Assembly: GCA_037442205.1 (NCBI GenBank)
Contig: JBBIQS010000054.1
Coordinates: 1-56,825 of the forward strand
Direction of reading: 5' to 3'
Length of the DNA stretch: 56,825 nucleotides
DNA from: JBBIQS01 sp037442205
GTDB lineage: Bacteria > Myxococcota > Myxococcia > Myxococcales > UBA5297
The notes beneath the pieces are model-generated. The model did not search any database. It was not told where the DNA came from and saw only the letters and a program-made list of their open reading frames with translations. The translations under genes were made by a program, and so were the position numbers. Shown here one piece after another: positions 49,949-56,825 of the stretch; within the stretch, counting starts at the first letter, position 1; each line of letters begins with the position of its first letter.

Positions 49949-51870
49949 ACGAGTCGCCGCAAAGCTCTTCCGCGCAGGCTGTCGTCCCCGTCGAGCCGCA
50001 AACCTCCGCCGAGCCCCAGCCGGCCGTCGCGCCGGTCCCCCTGGCCAAGCGGATCTATCGCTCGTTCGAGAAGTGGTTCGCGGTGGTCATCATCGCCCTG
50101 ATGGCGCTGCTGCCCACCCTCGAAGTCCTGCTGCGGCCGTTCCGCACCACGATCCCCGGCTCGCTGCTCTACACGCAGCACCTGACCCTGTGGATCGGCT
50201 TTGTCGGCGCGCTGCTGGCCACCGCGCAGGAGAAGCACCTGTCGCTGGCCACCGGCGACTTCATCCCCAAGGGCCTGGGGCGCGACCTGGCCAAGGTCTA
50301 CATCGCCGCGATGTCGGCGGCGGTGGCCGGGCTCTTGGCGGTCGCCGCCTGGACGATGGTCAAGGCCGACTCGATCTCGGTCTCGCGGGTGCTGCCGGGC
50401 GGCGTGCCCGAGTGGTGGAGCGAGCTGATCATGCCCTTTGCCCTGGGGGCGATGGCGCTGCGCTTCCTCTACCGGGCCGGCGACAAGTGGTGGGCGCGGG
50501 GGGCGGCGGCGGCGCTGGCGATCGCGGTCAGCGCGCTGGGGATGCTGATCAAGAGCCCCGAAAATCTGCTCTGGCCGATGGGGCTGAGCATCCTGGTGGG
50601 CGTGGGGCTGGGGGCGCCGGTCTTCGTGGGGATGGCCGGGCTGGCGATGCTGCTGTTCTATGCCGATGGCACCTCGATCGCCGCGGTGCCGACCGAGACC
50701 TTCCGGCTGGTGCTCTCGAGCTCGCTGCCGGCGATTCCGCTGCTGACCGCGGCCGGCTACGTGCTGGCCGAGGGCGGGGCCTCGCGGCGGCTGCTGCGCT
50801 TCTCCCAGTCGCTGCTGGGGTGGATGCCGGGCGGGCTGACGGTGATCGTGGTCTTCGTCTGCGCGCTGTTCACCACCTTCACCGGCGGCTCGGGGGTGAC
50901 CATCCTGGCGCTGGGCGGGCTGGTCTTCCCGATGCTGATCAGCCAGAAGTATCCCGAGGGCTTCAGCCTCGGGCTGGTGACCAGCTCCGGGTCACTGGGG
51001 CTGCTGTTCCCGCCGAGCCTGCCGGTCATCCTGTACGCGGTGGTGGCCGGGGCCAGTGTGCGCGACCTGTTCCTGGCCGGTTTCGTCCCCGGAATGCTGC
51101 TGGTGCTGATGGTCGCCGGCTACGGGCTGATCGTCGGGCTGACCAAGAAGACCCCGCGCCAGCCGTTCTCGATCAAGGAAGTGCTGGCCTCGGGCTGGGC
51201 GGCCAAGTGGGAGCTGGCGATCCCGGCGGTGGTGGTCGGGTCGATCGTCACCGGGGTGGCGACGGTGGTCGAGTCGGCCGGGCTGGCGCTGGTGACCGCG
51301 GTGGTCAGCCAGAGCTTCATCTTCAAGGACCTGCACTGGCGGCGCGAGCTGCCGCAGACTTTGGCCCGCGGGGCGACGCTGGTGGGAGCGGTGATCATCC
51401 TGCTCGGCGTGGCGATGGGGCTGACCAGCTACCTGGTCGATGCCGAGATCCCCGCCGCGGTGTTGGCCTGGACCAAGCAGCACATCCATTCGCCGACGGT
51501 GTTCCTGCTGGCGCTCAACGGCGTGCTGCTGGTGCTGGGCAGCGTGCTGGAGATCTACTCGGCGATCATCATCCTGGCGCCGCTGCTGGCCCCGATGGCC
51601 ACTGCCTACGGGATCGATCCGCTGCACCTGGGCGTGGTCTTCCTGGCCAACCTGGAGCTGGGGTTCCTGTTCCCGCCGATGGGGCTGAACCTGATCCTGT
51701 CCAGCTCGCGCTTCAACCAGCCGCTGACCCGGCTCTACAAGGTGGCGCTCCCGTTCCTGCTGATCATGGCGGTGGGCGTGCTGCTGGCGACCTACGTGCC
51801 GGCCATGACCACCGGGGTGCTGGAGTGGGTCAATGCCAAGGGCGCGGCGGCGGGGGCGGTGCAGCCGTAA
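49945..51870 (+). CDS. Fused DctQ-DctM TRAP transporter permease
   Basis: A 641-aa membrane protein with both TRAP membrane subunits in one chain. After a Pro/Glu-rich cytoplasmic N terminus (about 1-32), a four-helix DctQ-like part spans about 40-215 (RSFEKWFAVVIIALMALLPTLEVLLR, LWIGFVGALLATAQEKHLSLATGD). The DctM part follows from about 220 to 640 with GVGLGAPVFVGMAGLAMLLF, FTTFTGGSGVTILALGG, SGSLGLLFPPSLPVILYA and ELGFLFPPMGLNLILSSSRF, giving the pseudo-symmetric FPPS/FPPM elements expected of the ion/substrate site. GTG 49945 overlaps the upstream stop. It imports a solute with a sodium or proton gradient. Confidence 0.9.
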   Translation: MNESPQSSSAQAVVPVEPQTSAEPQPAVAPVPLAKRIYRSFEKWFAVVIIALMALLPTLEVLLRPFRTTIPGSLLYTQHLTLWIGFVGALLATAQEKHLSLATGDFIPKGLGRDLAKVYIAAMSAAVAGLLAVAAWTMVKADSISVSRVLPGGVPEWWSELIMPFALGAMALRFLYRAGDKWWARGAAAALAIAVSALGMLIKSPENLLWPMGLSILVGVGLGAPVFVGMAGLAMLLFYADGTSIAAVPTETFRLVLSSSLPAIPLLTAAGYVLAEGGASRRLLRFSQSLLGWMPGGLTVIVVFVCALFTTFTGGSGVTILALGGLVFPMLISQKYPEGFSLGLVTSSGSLGLLFPPSLPVILYAVVAGASVRDLFLAGFVPGMLLVLMVAGYGLIVGLTKKTPRQPFSIKEVLASGWAAKWELAIPAVVVGSIVTGVATVVESAGLALVTAVVSQSFIFKDLHWRRELPQTLARGATLVGAVIILLGVAMGLTSYLVDAEIPAAVLAWTKQHIHSPTVFLLALNGVLLVLGSVLEIYSAIIILAPLLAPMATAYGIDPLHLGVVFLANLELGFLFPPMGLNLILSSSRFNQPLTRLYKVALPFLLIMAVGVLLATYVPAMTTGVLEWVNAKGAAAGAVQP

Positions 51871-51893
51871 GCGCCCGTCGCGGCTGGCGTTCC
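51871..51893 (+). repeat. Left imperfect direct repeat around the toxin-antitoxin remnant
   Basis: These 23 bases, directly after the permease TAA, match 52287-52309 at 19 of 23 positions. The matching copy also follows a TAA. Chance cannot be excluded in G+C-rich DNA. Confidence 0.3.
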
Positions 51894-51945
51894 TCGAGGC
51901 CGCACCGGCGCTGCTTGCAGAGTGCAACAGCATCACATTGGCGGC

Positions 51946-52182
51946 GTGGCTACCTCGATCACGATCAGGGACGTGCCGGACGAGGCACGGGACGAGCTTG
52001 CCGCGAGGGCAGCGGCGACAGGCCGCTTGCTCCAAGAGTATCTCCGCGCCCAGCTCATCGATCTGGCGAGCCGGCCCGACGTCGAGACGGTCCTCGCGAG
52101 GATTCGGGAGCGCAAGCAGCGAACTGGCACCTGTCTCTCCGCGGAGAGAATCCTCGCTCTCCGCGATGCTGACCGACGCTGA
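51946..52182 (+). CDS. FitA/VapB-type ribbon-helix-helix antitoxin
   Basis: A 78-aa protein. The N-terminal ATSITIRDVPDEARDELAARAAATGRLLQEYLRAQLI is a classic ribbon-helix-helix of the FitA type: a DNA-binding strand, then two helices. The C-terminal part (RPDVETVLARIRERKQRTG) is the toxin-binding tail. GTG 51946 places the strand at the very start; a longer frame from 51922 adds eight residues of unlikely sequence. It would bind its own promoter and neutralise a PIN-domain RNase. The cognate toxin gene, overlapping by one base, is truncated (next entry), so this looks like an orphaned antitoxin. Confidence 0.8.
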   Translation: MATSITIRDVPDEARDELAARAAATGRLLQEYLRAQLIDLASRPDVETVLARIRERKQRTGTCLSAERILALRDADRR

Positions 52183-52286
52183 TGCTCGTCGTTGACGCAT
52201 CGCTCGTCGTCGCGGCGCAGAATCGATACGAACCTTCTGGCCCCTCGGACGGTCCCAGGCGCCCGCCAGCGGCAATGCACCGGTAA
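52182..52286 (+). pseudogene. Truncated VapC/FitB-type PIN-domain toxin
   Basis: ATG 52182 overlaps the antitoxin stop as TGATG, the usual arrangement in such modules. The first 12 codons encode MLVVDASLVVAA, the first PIN-domain strand with its catalytic Asp (D5). After that the sequence no longer resembles a PIN domain and stops at codon 35, against about 130 residues for an intact toxin. None of the other acidic residues is present. The rest has been deleted; the 3' end of the EamA gene lies just beyond. Confidence 0.75.
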
Positions 52287-52309
52287 CCGCCCGTCACGAC
52301 TCGCGTTCC
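52287..52309 (+). repeat. Right imperfect direct repeat around the toxin-antitoxin remnant
   Basis: Partner of 51871-51893 (19 of 23 identical). It overlaps the last codons of the EamA gene on the other strand. Confidence 0.3.
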
Positions 52310-53247
52310 AGAAGCTCCTTGCTCTCTTCTTCGGCGACCACCTGGCCGGCGGTCGTGCTCGGCGCCCGGTGCCCGAAGGCCGCGCCCCAGGCCACCCCGA
52401 CCAGCACCAAGAGCACTCCCGCCGCCGCCCCGGCAGTCATCCGCTCGTCGAGCAGCGCCAGCGCGAACAGGTAGCTCATCACCGGCGTCAGCTGCTGCCA
52501 GATCGCCGCCTCGGTGACTTTCAGATAGCCCAGGGTGTGGGTCATCAGCACCTGCGCGGCGATGGCCACCAGTCCCGCTCCCAAGGCGCTCGCCCAGCGC
52601 CAGGGATCGTCGGGCCAGCTCGACCGCGAGAAGGGCAGCAGGACGATGAGCCCTCCCAGGCAGAAGGCGAAGAAGACCGTCGGCGTGTTGTGGTTGGGCC
52701 GCAGCACCCGGATGCACACCACCGCCGCGCCCCCGAAGATCGCCGAGCCGATCCCTGCCAGCTCCCCGATCCCCAGCGACGGGCGCAGCCCTCCGCCGCC
52801 CATCACCATCACCGCCCCGACCACCGTCAGCAGCAGCGCCAGCAGCAGTTGCAGCGTCGCCCGCTCGCCCAGCAGCGCGATCGCCAGCAGGGTAGAGAAG
52901 ACCGGGAAGGTGTTGTTCAGCAGGGTCGCTTCCCCGGCCGGCAGCCTGGCCAGCGCCAAGAAGTAGAGGAGCACCGCCAGACCCCCGAGGAGCCCGCGGC
53001 CGGCCAACAGCAGCTTGTCGTTCGCCTGGAAGGTCCCCGGCCGCACCCGGAAGTAGCCGAGCACCGCCGCCAGCCCCACGGCAAAGCGAACGACCCCCAG
53101 CTGCCCGGCGCTGAACCCGCCCGCGCCCCTCGAGGCCAGCCGCGCCAGCACCGCCAGCAGCCCGAAGAAGACCGCCGCCAGGAACAGGTGTCGCCGCGCC
53201 CTCCGCCGGGCGCGCTGGATCGAGGTGGTGAGGTCCGGCGTGGTCAT
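52294..53247 (-). CDS. EamA (DMT superfamily) permease
   Basis: A 317-aa transporter with ten hydrophobic segments in two homologous five-helix halves. The first half has LGVVRFAVGLAAVLGYF and ARLPAGEATLLNNTFPVFSTLLAIALLGERAT; the second has GYLKVTEAAIWQQLTPVMSYLFALALLDERM, each ending in the glutamate-bearing LLGERxT / LLDERMT motif typical of EamA domains. The polar N terminus (about 20 residues) and C-terminal EEESKELLERES tail are cytoplasmic. AGGA lies 6 bases before ATG 53247. It exports or exchanges a small metabolite; substrate not predictable. It is divergent from the response-regulator gene. Confidence 0.9.
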   Translation of the reverse strand: MTTPDLTTSIQRARRRARRHLFLAAVFFGLLAVLARLASRGAGGFSAGQLGVVRFAVGLAAVLGYFRVRPGTFQANDKLLLAGRGLLGGLAVLLYFLALARLPAGEATLLNNTFPVFSTLLAIALLGERATLQLLLALLLTVVGAVMVMGGGGLRPSLGIGELAGIGSAIFGGAAVVCIRVLRPNHNTPTVFFAFCLGGLIVLLPFSRSSWPDDPWRWASALGAGLVAIAAQVLMTHTLGYLKVTEAAIWQQLTPVMSYLFALALLDERMTAGAAAGVLLVLVGVAWGAAFGHRAPSTTAGQVVAEEESKELLERES

Positions 53248-53385
53248 CGGGAGTCCTGGCCTCCCCCGAGGCGCGGCTTCCCTATCAGCTTCGCCGCCGC
53301 AAATGAACCTCCCCTCCCGCGGACGGGCTCTCGCTCGCTCGGCCAGGGTGCCGAAAAGGGGGCTGGGTGCTGGGATGCCATTTGG

Positions 53386-53415
53386 TTGACGGGCCCGGCT
53401 CGCGGCCGGTATGGT
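53386..53415 (+). promoter_or_regulatory. Promoter of the receiver-DUF4388 gene, giving a near-leaderless mRNA
   Basis: TTGACG (53386-53391) and TATGGT (53410-53415) are 18 bp apart. Transcription would begin at about 53421-53423, only a few bases before ATG 53426. The -10 box contains the ATG at 53411, so that codon could not be used from this promoter. Confidence 0.5.
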
Positions 53416-53425
53416 CCGGCTGCTC

Positions 53426-54745
53426 ATGGCCCCCCCCAAGGTTCTCATCGTCGACGACAACCAGGAGCTGCTGAACCTGTTGTCGCGCCTGTTCGACGAC
53501 GCCGGCTACAAGGTCGTCCCCGCCAGCCGCGGCAAGGCCGGTCTCGATCTGGCTCGCGCCGAGAAGCCCGCGCTGGCGGTCATCGACATCCTGTTGCCGG
53601 ACATGATGGGTTACCACCTCGCCGAAGCGATTCGGAAGGATGGCAACACCCCGATCATCTTCCTCACCGGCGTGTTCAAGGGCGGCAAGCACGCGCTCGA
53701 CGCCAAGGCCAAGTACGGGTCGATCGGCTACTTCGAGAAGCCCTTCGACGCCAACAAGCTGCTGGAGACCGCCAGGTCGGCGGTGGCCCCCGAGCCGCCG
53801 GCGGCCGCCCCGGCCAGCAACTTCGAAGTCGAGCTGGACATCGACGTCGACGAGGAGCGGGCCCAGGAGCCGATGGAGCTGACCGGCCTGGTGCGCATCA
53901 GCGCCGGCGAGGGGAGCATCAGCGCCGAGCTCAAGGGCGCCCGCCTCACCGCCGGCGGCGGCAAGCCCGGGGCCGCGGCGCTGGTCCGCCCTCCCCCGGC
54001 CAACTATCCGACCTCGCCGGCCCCGGTGGCCGATGCCGAGCGCGGCACCCGCCGCGGCGAGCTCAAGGACAACCTTCCCTCGCTGATCAACGCCTTCTAC
54101 CAGTCGCAGGAGACCGGCGAGCTGGGCATCCAGCGCGGCAAGGTCAAGAAGGTCGTCTACTTCGAGAAGGGCCAGCCGGTGTTCGGGCTCTCCAACCTGG
54201 TCACTGACCGCTTCGGCCAGTTCCTGGTGCGGGTGGGCAAGATCAACGACGCCCAGCTCCAGCAGGCGGCGGCAACCGCCGCGGCCTCCAAGCGCCGCAC
54301 CGGCGAAGTGCTGGTGGACATGGGCCTGCTCAAGGAGACCGAGCGGCTGTACTACGTCGGCCAGCAGGTGAAGAGCATCATCTACAGCCTGTTCGGCTGG
54401 GAGGACGGCGTCTACGAGCTGGCCTTCCGCCGCAGCGCCCAGACCGAGAGCATCAAGCTCGACCTGCACCCGGCCAACCTGATCATCCGGGGCATCAAGA
54501 AGCTCTACAAGCCGGAGCGGCTGCGCAGGCTTCTGGCCCCCGAGGATCGGGTGCTGCCCTCGCTGCAGCCGGCCTACGCGCTGAGCGACATCGAGCTGGA
54601 GAAGTGGGAAGCCGAGCTGCTGCCCAAGGTCGACGGCACCCGCACCGTCTCCGAGTTGGTGGCCCTCTCCGGCCGGCCGGAGCACGTGGTGATGGGCTTC
54701 CTCTACGCCCTGGTCGCGCTCTCGGTTCTCGAGCGCCGGGCCTAG
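53426..54745 (+). CDS. Response regulator with C-terminal DUF4388 (PATAN) domain
   Basis: A 439-aa cytoplasmic protein. The N-terminal receiver (about 1-120) has VLIVDDNQELL, phospho-acceptor D54 (VIDILLPDMMG), FLTG and the conserved Lys in FEKPFDANK. A variable acidic linker follows (about 130-215). The DUF4388 domain begins at about 215 (RGELKDNLPSLINAFYQSQETGELGIQ, VVYFEKGQPVFGLSN) and continues through GQFLVRVGKINDAQLQQA. The C-terminal 110 residues (FGWEDGVYELAFR, SELVALSGRPEHVVMGFLYALVALSVL) are typical companions of this domain. Such proteins are abundant in Myxococcota and are thought to signal by protein contact. ATG 53426 is chosen because the receiver and the promoter spacing both point to it. 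The cognate kinase is unknown. Confidence 0.85.
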   Translation: MAPPKVLIVDDNQELLNLLSRLFDDAGYKVVPASRGKAGLDLARAEKPALAVIDILLPDMMGYHLAEAIRKDGNTPIIFLTGVFKGGKHALDAKAKYGSIGYFEKPFDANKLLETARSAVAPEPPAAAPASNFEVELDIDVDEERAQEPMELTGLVRISAGEGSISAELKGARLTAGGGKPGAAALVRPPPANYPTSPAPVADAERGTRRGELKDNLPSLINAFYQSQETGELGIQRGKVKKVVYFEKGQPVFGLSNLVTDRFGQFLVRVGKINDAQLQQAAATAAASKRRTGEVLVDMGLLKETERLYYVGQQVKSIIYSLFGWEDGVYELAFRRSAQTESIKLDLHPANLIIRGIKKLYKPERLRRLLAPEDRVLPSLQPAYALSDIELEKWEAELLPKVDGTRTVSELVALSGRPEHVVMGFLYALVALSVLERRA

Positions 54746-54776
54746 AAGATCCAAGAGATCCGAGTCCTTTCGCCTT

Positions 54777-54795
54777 GGCGAGGCGCCGGCTCGCC
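54777..54795 (+). terminator. Hairpin after the receiver-DUF4388 gene
   Basis: GGCGAG (54777-54782) pairs with CTCGCC (54790-54795) around a 7-base loop, about 30 bases past the stop. A pyrimidine-rich tail (TCCCTCGCTTGCCTTG) follows but no pure T-run. Confidence 0.4.
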
Positions 54796-54907
54796 TCCCT
54801 CGCTTGCCTTGCCGCAGCCTCGTGCGAGATGGCTCGCTCAACGCGGCGCGGCATCCGCCGAGTGAAATCAGCGACGCAGCGCGTCTGTCGATTTCCAGGC
54901 ATGCCGT

Positions 54908-54937
54908 TTGACTGGCCTCGCAGCGGGCGACGATTAT
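54908..54937 (+). promoter_or_regulatory. Sigma-70-type promoter of the Cys-rich lipoprotein gene
   Basis: TTGACT (54908-54913) and GATTAT (54932-54937) are 18 bp apart. The -35 matches five of six consensus bases, the -10 four of six. The predicted leader is about 40 bases. Confidence 0.5.
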
Positions 54938-54983
54938 CCGCGCACCCGGGAAGTCAACCCCCTGACCGCAGCGGAGAGCAACG

Positions 54984-56825
54984 ATGTCGCCGACACAAAG
55001 GTATTCGATTGTCTTGGGCGCGCTGGCCCTGCTGGCCGCTGGCTGCGGCAAGCCGCACCCAGGCGTCGCCGCGATCGGCGAGGCGTGCACGGTCAACGGC
55101 GACTGCCAGTCCCCGATGGTCTGCCTCGACGGCAAGTGCAGCTCCACCCTTGGCGGCTCCTCGTGCACCGCGGGCCAGAAGCGCTGCAACGGCGGCGACG
55201 TCGAGAGCTGCAACGACTCCGGCACCGGCTTCACCTTCCTGGAGGCTTGCGGAACCCACCAGTGCAGCAACGGCGCCTGCCTCAAGCCGGTGTGCACTCC
55301 TGGCGACGCCCGCTGCGCCACCGCCGGAGCCAAGGTTGAGGCCTGCCTGCCCGACGGCTCGGGGTACGTCGTGGTCCAGGTCTGCGCCCAGGCCTGCGCC
55401 AACGCGCTGTGCACCGCGGCCAATCCGGTGTGCGCGGCCAGCGAGAAGCGCTGCAACGGCGACGCCCTCGAGCAGTGCACCACCGACCGCACCGCCTGGG
55501 GCTTCGTGCAGTTCTGCTCCGCCGGCTGCGACTCCAACAGCAACTCCTGCAAGGCGCCGGCGTGCCTGCCCTACAGCGAGCGCTGCAATCCCACCAGCGG
55601 CGAACACGAGACCTGCAACGCCAGCGGCACCGCCTACGTGGCCGCGGCCTGCTCCATCAGCGAGGCCTGCTCGGCCGGCAAGTGCGTGCCCAGGGTCTGC
55701 GTCTCCAGCGACAAGCGCTGCCTCGACCCGGTCACCAAGGGGACCTGCAACGCCAGCGGCACCGGCTTCGACGCCGCCGCCTGCGCCAGCAACGAGATCT
55801 GCCAGGGCGGCTCCTGCCTGCCGGTGGTCTGCTCGCCGATGAGCGCCCAGTGCAAGGACGTCTCGACGGCGCAGGTGTGCAGCGCGGCCGGCACCGGCTG
55901 GGTGGACGTGGCCTGCGGCACCGGCAACTCCTGCTCCGGCGGCCTGTGCCAGGCCTCCAGCGGCGCCTCCTGCACCGCCAACAGCACCCGCTGCCTCGAT
56001 TCGATCACCCTGGCGACCTGCGCCGCCAATGGCTCCGGCTACGGCTACTCGGCCTGCGCCGCCAACTCGGTGTGCAGCGCCGGCCAGTGCAAGCCGGTGA
56101 TCTGCTCGCCGGGCAGCTCGACCTGTGGCGACGCCACGCACGCCAGCGTCTGTAACGCCGAGGGGACCGCCACCAGCAGCGTGGCCTGCGGCAGCGGCCA
56201 GGCCTGCGACGCCACCGCCGGCGCCTGCAAGCCGACGATCTGCACCCCGGCCGCCACTTACTGCCTCGACGCCAGCACACTCTCCACCTGCAATGCCACC
56301 GGCACCGGCTACAGCAACGCCGGCTGCGGAGGGGGCAAGGCCTGCACCGGCGGGGCCTGCAAGCCGACGGTGTGCGTCCCCTACAGCTCGACCTGCGCTG
56401 ACTCGACGCACGCCTCGGTCTGCGACGGCACCGGCACCTCGACCAGCGCCCTCGACTGCTCGACCTCGGGCAAGGTCTGCGTGAGCGGCGTCTGCCAGAG
56501 CCCGGGGAGCATCATCTGCGTCGCCGGCAGCTACCAGTGCAACGGCAACGACGTGCAGCAGTGCAAGCCCGACGGGACCGCCTGGACCTACCTGCAGTCG
56601 TGCACCAGCAGCTGCTCCAAAGGCGTTTGCGCCTCCAGCGCCTGCAAGCCCTTCACTTTGACCGCGGCGCAGGCCTCGTTGCCGGCCGACGCCAAGTCGT
56701 CGACGCTGGTGGTGTCAGGCGTGATTGCCGACGTGGACGGCGTGCCGGTGCCGAATGGGACGCTGTTCACCGTCAGCTCGTCGAATTCGAGTGCAGTAGC
56801 GATCATCGCCGCCGACGCCGACCCG
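54984..56825 (+). CDS. Cys-rich repeat lipoprotein (3' end outside window)
   Basis: The frame is open for 614 codons to the last base. The signal peptide (MSPTQRYSIVLGALALLAAGC) has lipobox LAAG with C21. The mature part is a series of about ten modules of roughly 50 residues, each with a KRCNG/xRC start, an xxCNASGTGY centre and a GxCxP end, rich in paired Cys that should form disulfides after export. From about residue 553 the pattern changes to a beta-rich stretch (FTLTAAQASLPADAKSSTLVVSG) that looks like the start of a bacterial Ig-like (Big) domain. GGAGAG precedes ATG 54984. It is analogous to, but a different repeat type from, the lipoprotein at 9485. Function unknown; probably on the cell surface. 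Confidence 0.85.
   Translation, partial: MSPTQRYSIVLGALALLAAGCGKPHPGVAAIGEACTVNGDCQSPMVCLDGKCSSTLGGSSCTAGQKRCNGGDVESCNDSGTGFTFLEACGTHQCSNGACLKPVCTPGDARCATAGAKVEACLPDGSGYVVVQVCAQACANALCTAANPVCAASEKRCNGDALEQCTTDRTAWGFVQFCSAGCDSNSNSCKAPACLPYSERCNPTSGEHETCNASGTAYVAAACSISEACSAGKCVPRVCVSSDKRCLDPVTKGTCNASGTGFDAAACASNEICQGGSCLPVVCSPMSAQCKDVSTAQVCSAAGTGWVDVACGTGNSCSGGLCQASSGASCTANSTRCLDSITLATCAANGSGYGYSACAANSVCSAGQCKPVICSPGSSTCGDATHASVCNAEGTATSSVACGSGQACDATAGACKPTICTPAATYCLDASTLSTCNATGTGYSNAGCGGGKACTGGACKPTVCVPYSSTCADSTHASVCDGTGTSTSALDCSTSGKVCVSGVCQSPGSIICVAGSYQCNGNDVQQCKPDGTAWTYLQSCTSSCSKGVCASSACKPFTLTAAQASLPADAKSSTLVVSGVIADVDGVPVPNGTLFTVSSSNSSAVAIIAADADP

Noticed and set aside
53285..55552. 755-codon minus-strand frame over the response regulator and Cys-rich lipoprotein
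   Set aside because: Antisense shadow; the plus strand has a receiver with all key residues and a lipoprotein with a signal peptide.

Overview
The window looks like a piece of a myxobacterial (Myxococcota) chromosome. G+C is very high with strong GC3 bias. A large lipoprotein ends in a MYXO-CTERM-type tail (Gly-Cys-rich motif, hydrophobic stretch, Arg cluster). There are also kelch/Cys-rich lipoproteins, a receiver-DUF4388 (PATAN) regulator and a chemosensory operon with TPR accessory proteins. No rRNA, tRNA, CRISPR array or intact insertion sequence was seen.

Layout. (1) 1-8823, plus strand: a chemosensory operon, running from the tail of a TPR protein (likely CheR-TPR) through a transmembrane MCP, a CheY-like receiver, CheW, a hybrid CheA with three Hpt-like segments, a CheB fused to a second receiver, and a zinc-finger-like/TPR protein. 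A strong hairpin closes it. (2) 8879-13618, minus strand: an 83-aa protein and a 1377-aa kelch/Cys-rich lipoprotein. (3) 13807-23176, mostly minus strand: envelope sugar genes, namely a UbiA-type decaprenyl-phosphate phosphoribosyltransferase-like enzyme, UDP-glucose dehydrogenase, two nucleotidyltransferase-fold proteins (one intact, one degenerate), a zinc-ribbon membrane protein, a WecA/MraY-family initiating transferase, a GT4 glycosyltransferase and a GDP-fucose-synthase-like enzyme. (4) 23576-24484: an unrecognised 302-aa protein with its own terminator. (5) 24485-25579: about 1.1 kb of mostly non-coding DNA with a repeat family, a 16S-3'-end look-alike and a decayed fragment of a fucose-synthase-like gene.

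(6) 25580-42036, minus strand: an O-antigen/polysaccharide cluster with methyltransferases, glycosyltransferases, an O-antigen ligase/polymerase, a Wzx flippase, a hexapeptide acyltransferase, an epimerase, rfbH-rfbG-rfbF (CDP-3,6-dideoxyhexose pathway) and a nucleotide-sugar dehydrogenase. To the eye, the part from about 25.5 to 37.4 kb has lower G+C and looser codon use than its flanks, as expected of an exchanged O-antigen cassette. (7) 42290-47867, minus strand: a Wzc-type BY-kinase, a large lipoprotein and an AI-2E-family permease. A stem-loop repeat follows the kinase and the lipoprotein. (8) 48029-51870, plus strand: a TRAP transporter with a TatT-like T component, DctP-type binding protein and fused DctQ-DctM permease. 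(9) 51946-53247: an antitoxin with a truncated toxin gene, and an EamA permease. (10) 53426-56825, plus strand: the receiver-DUF4388 regulator and a Cys-rich lipoprotein that runs off the window.

Together, regions 3, 6 and 7 can make nucleotide sugars, start a glycan on undecaprenyl phosphate, extend and decorate it, flip it, polymerise or ligate it, and control its length. The chemosensory operon is a separate signalling module. All names come from reading translated sequence and motifs; nothing was searched against a database.
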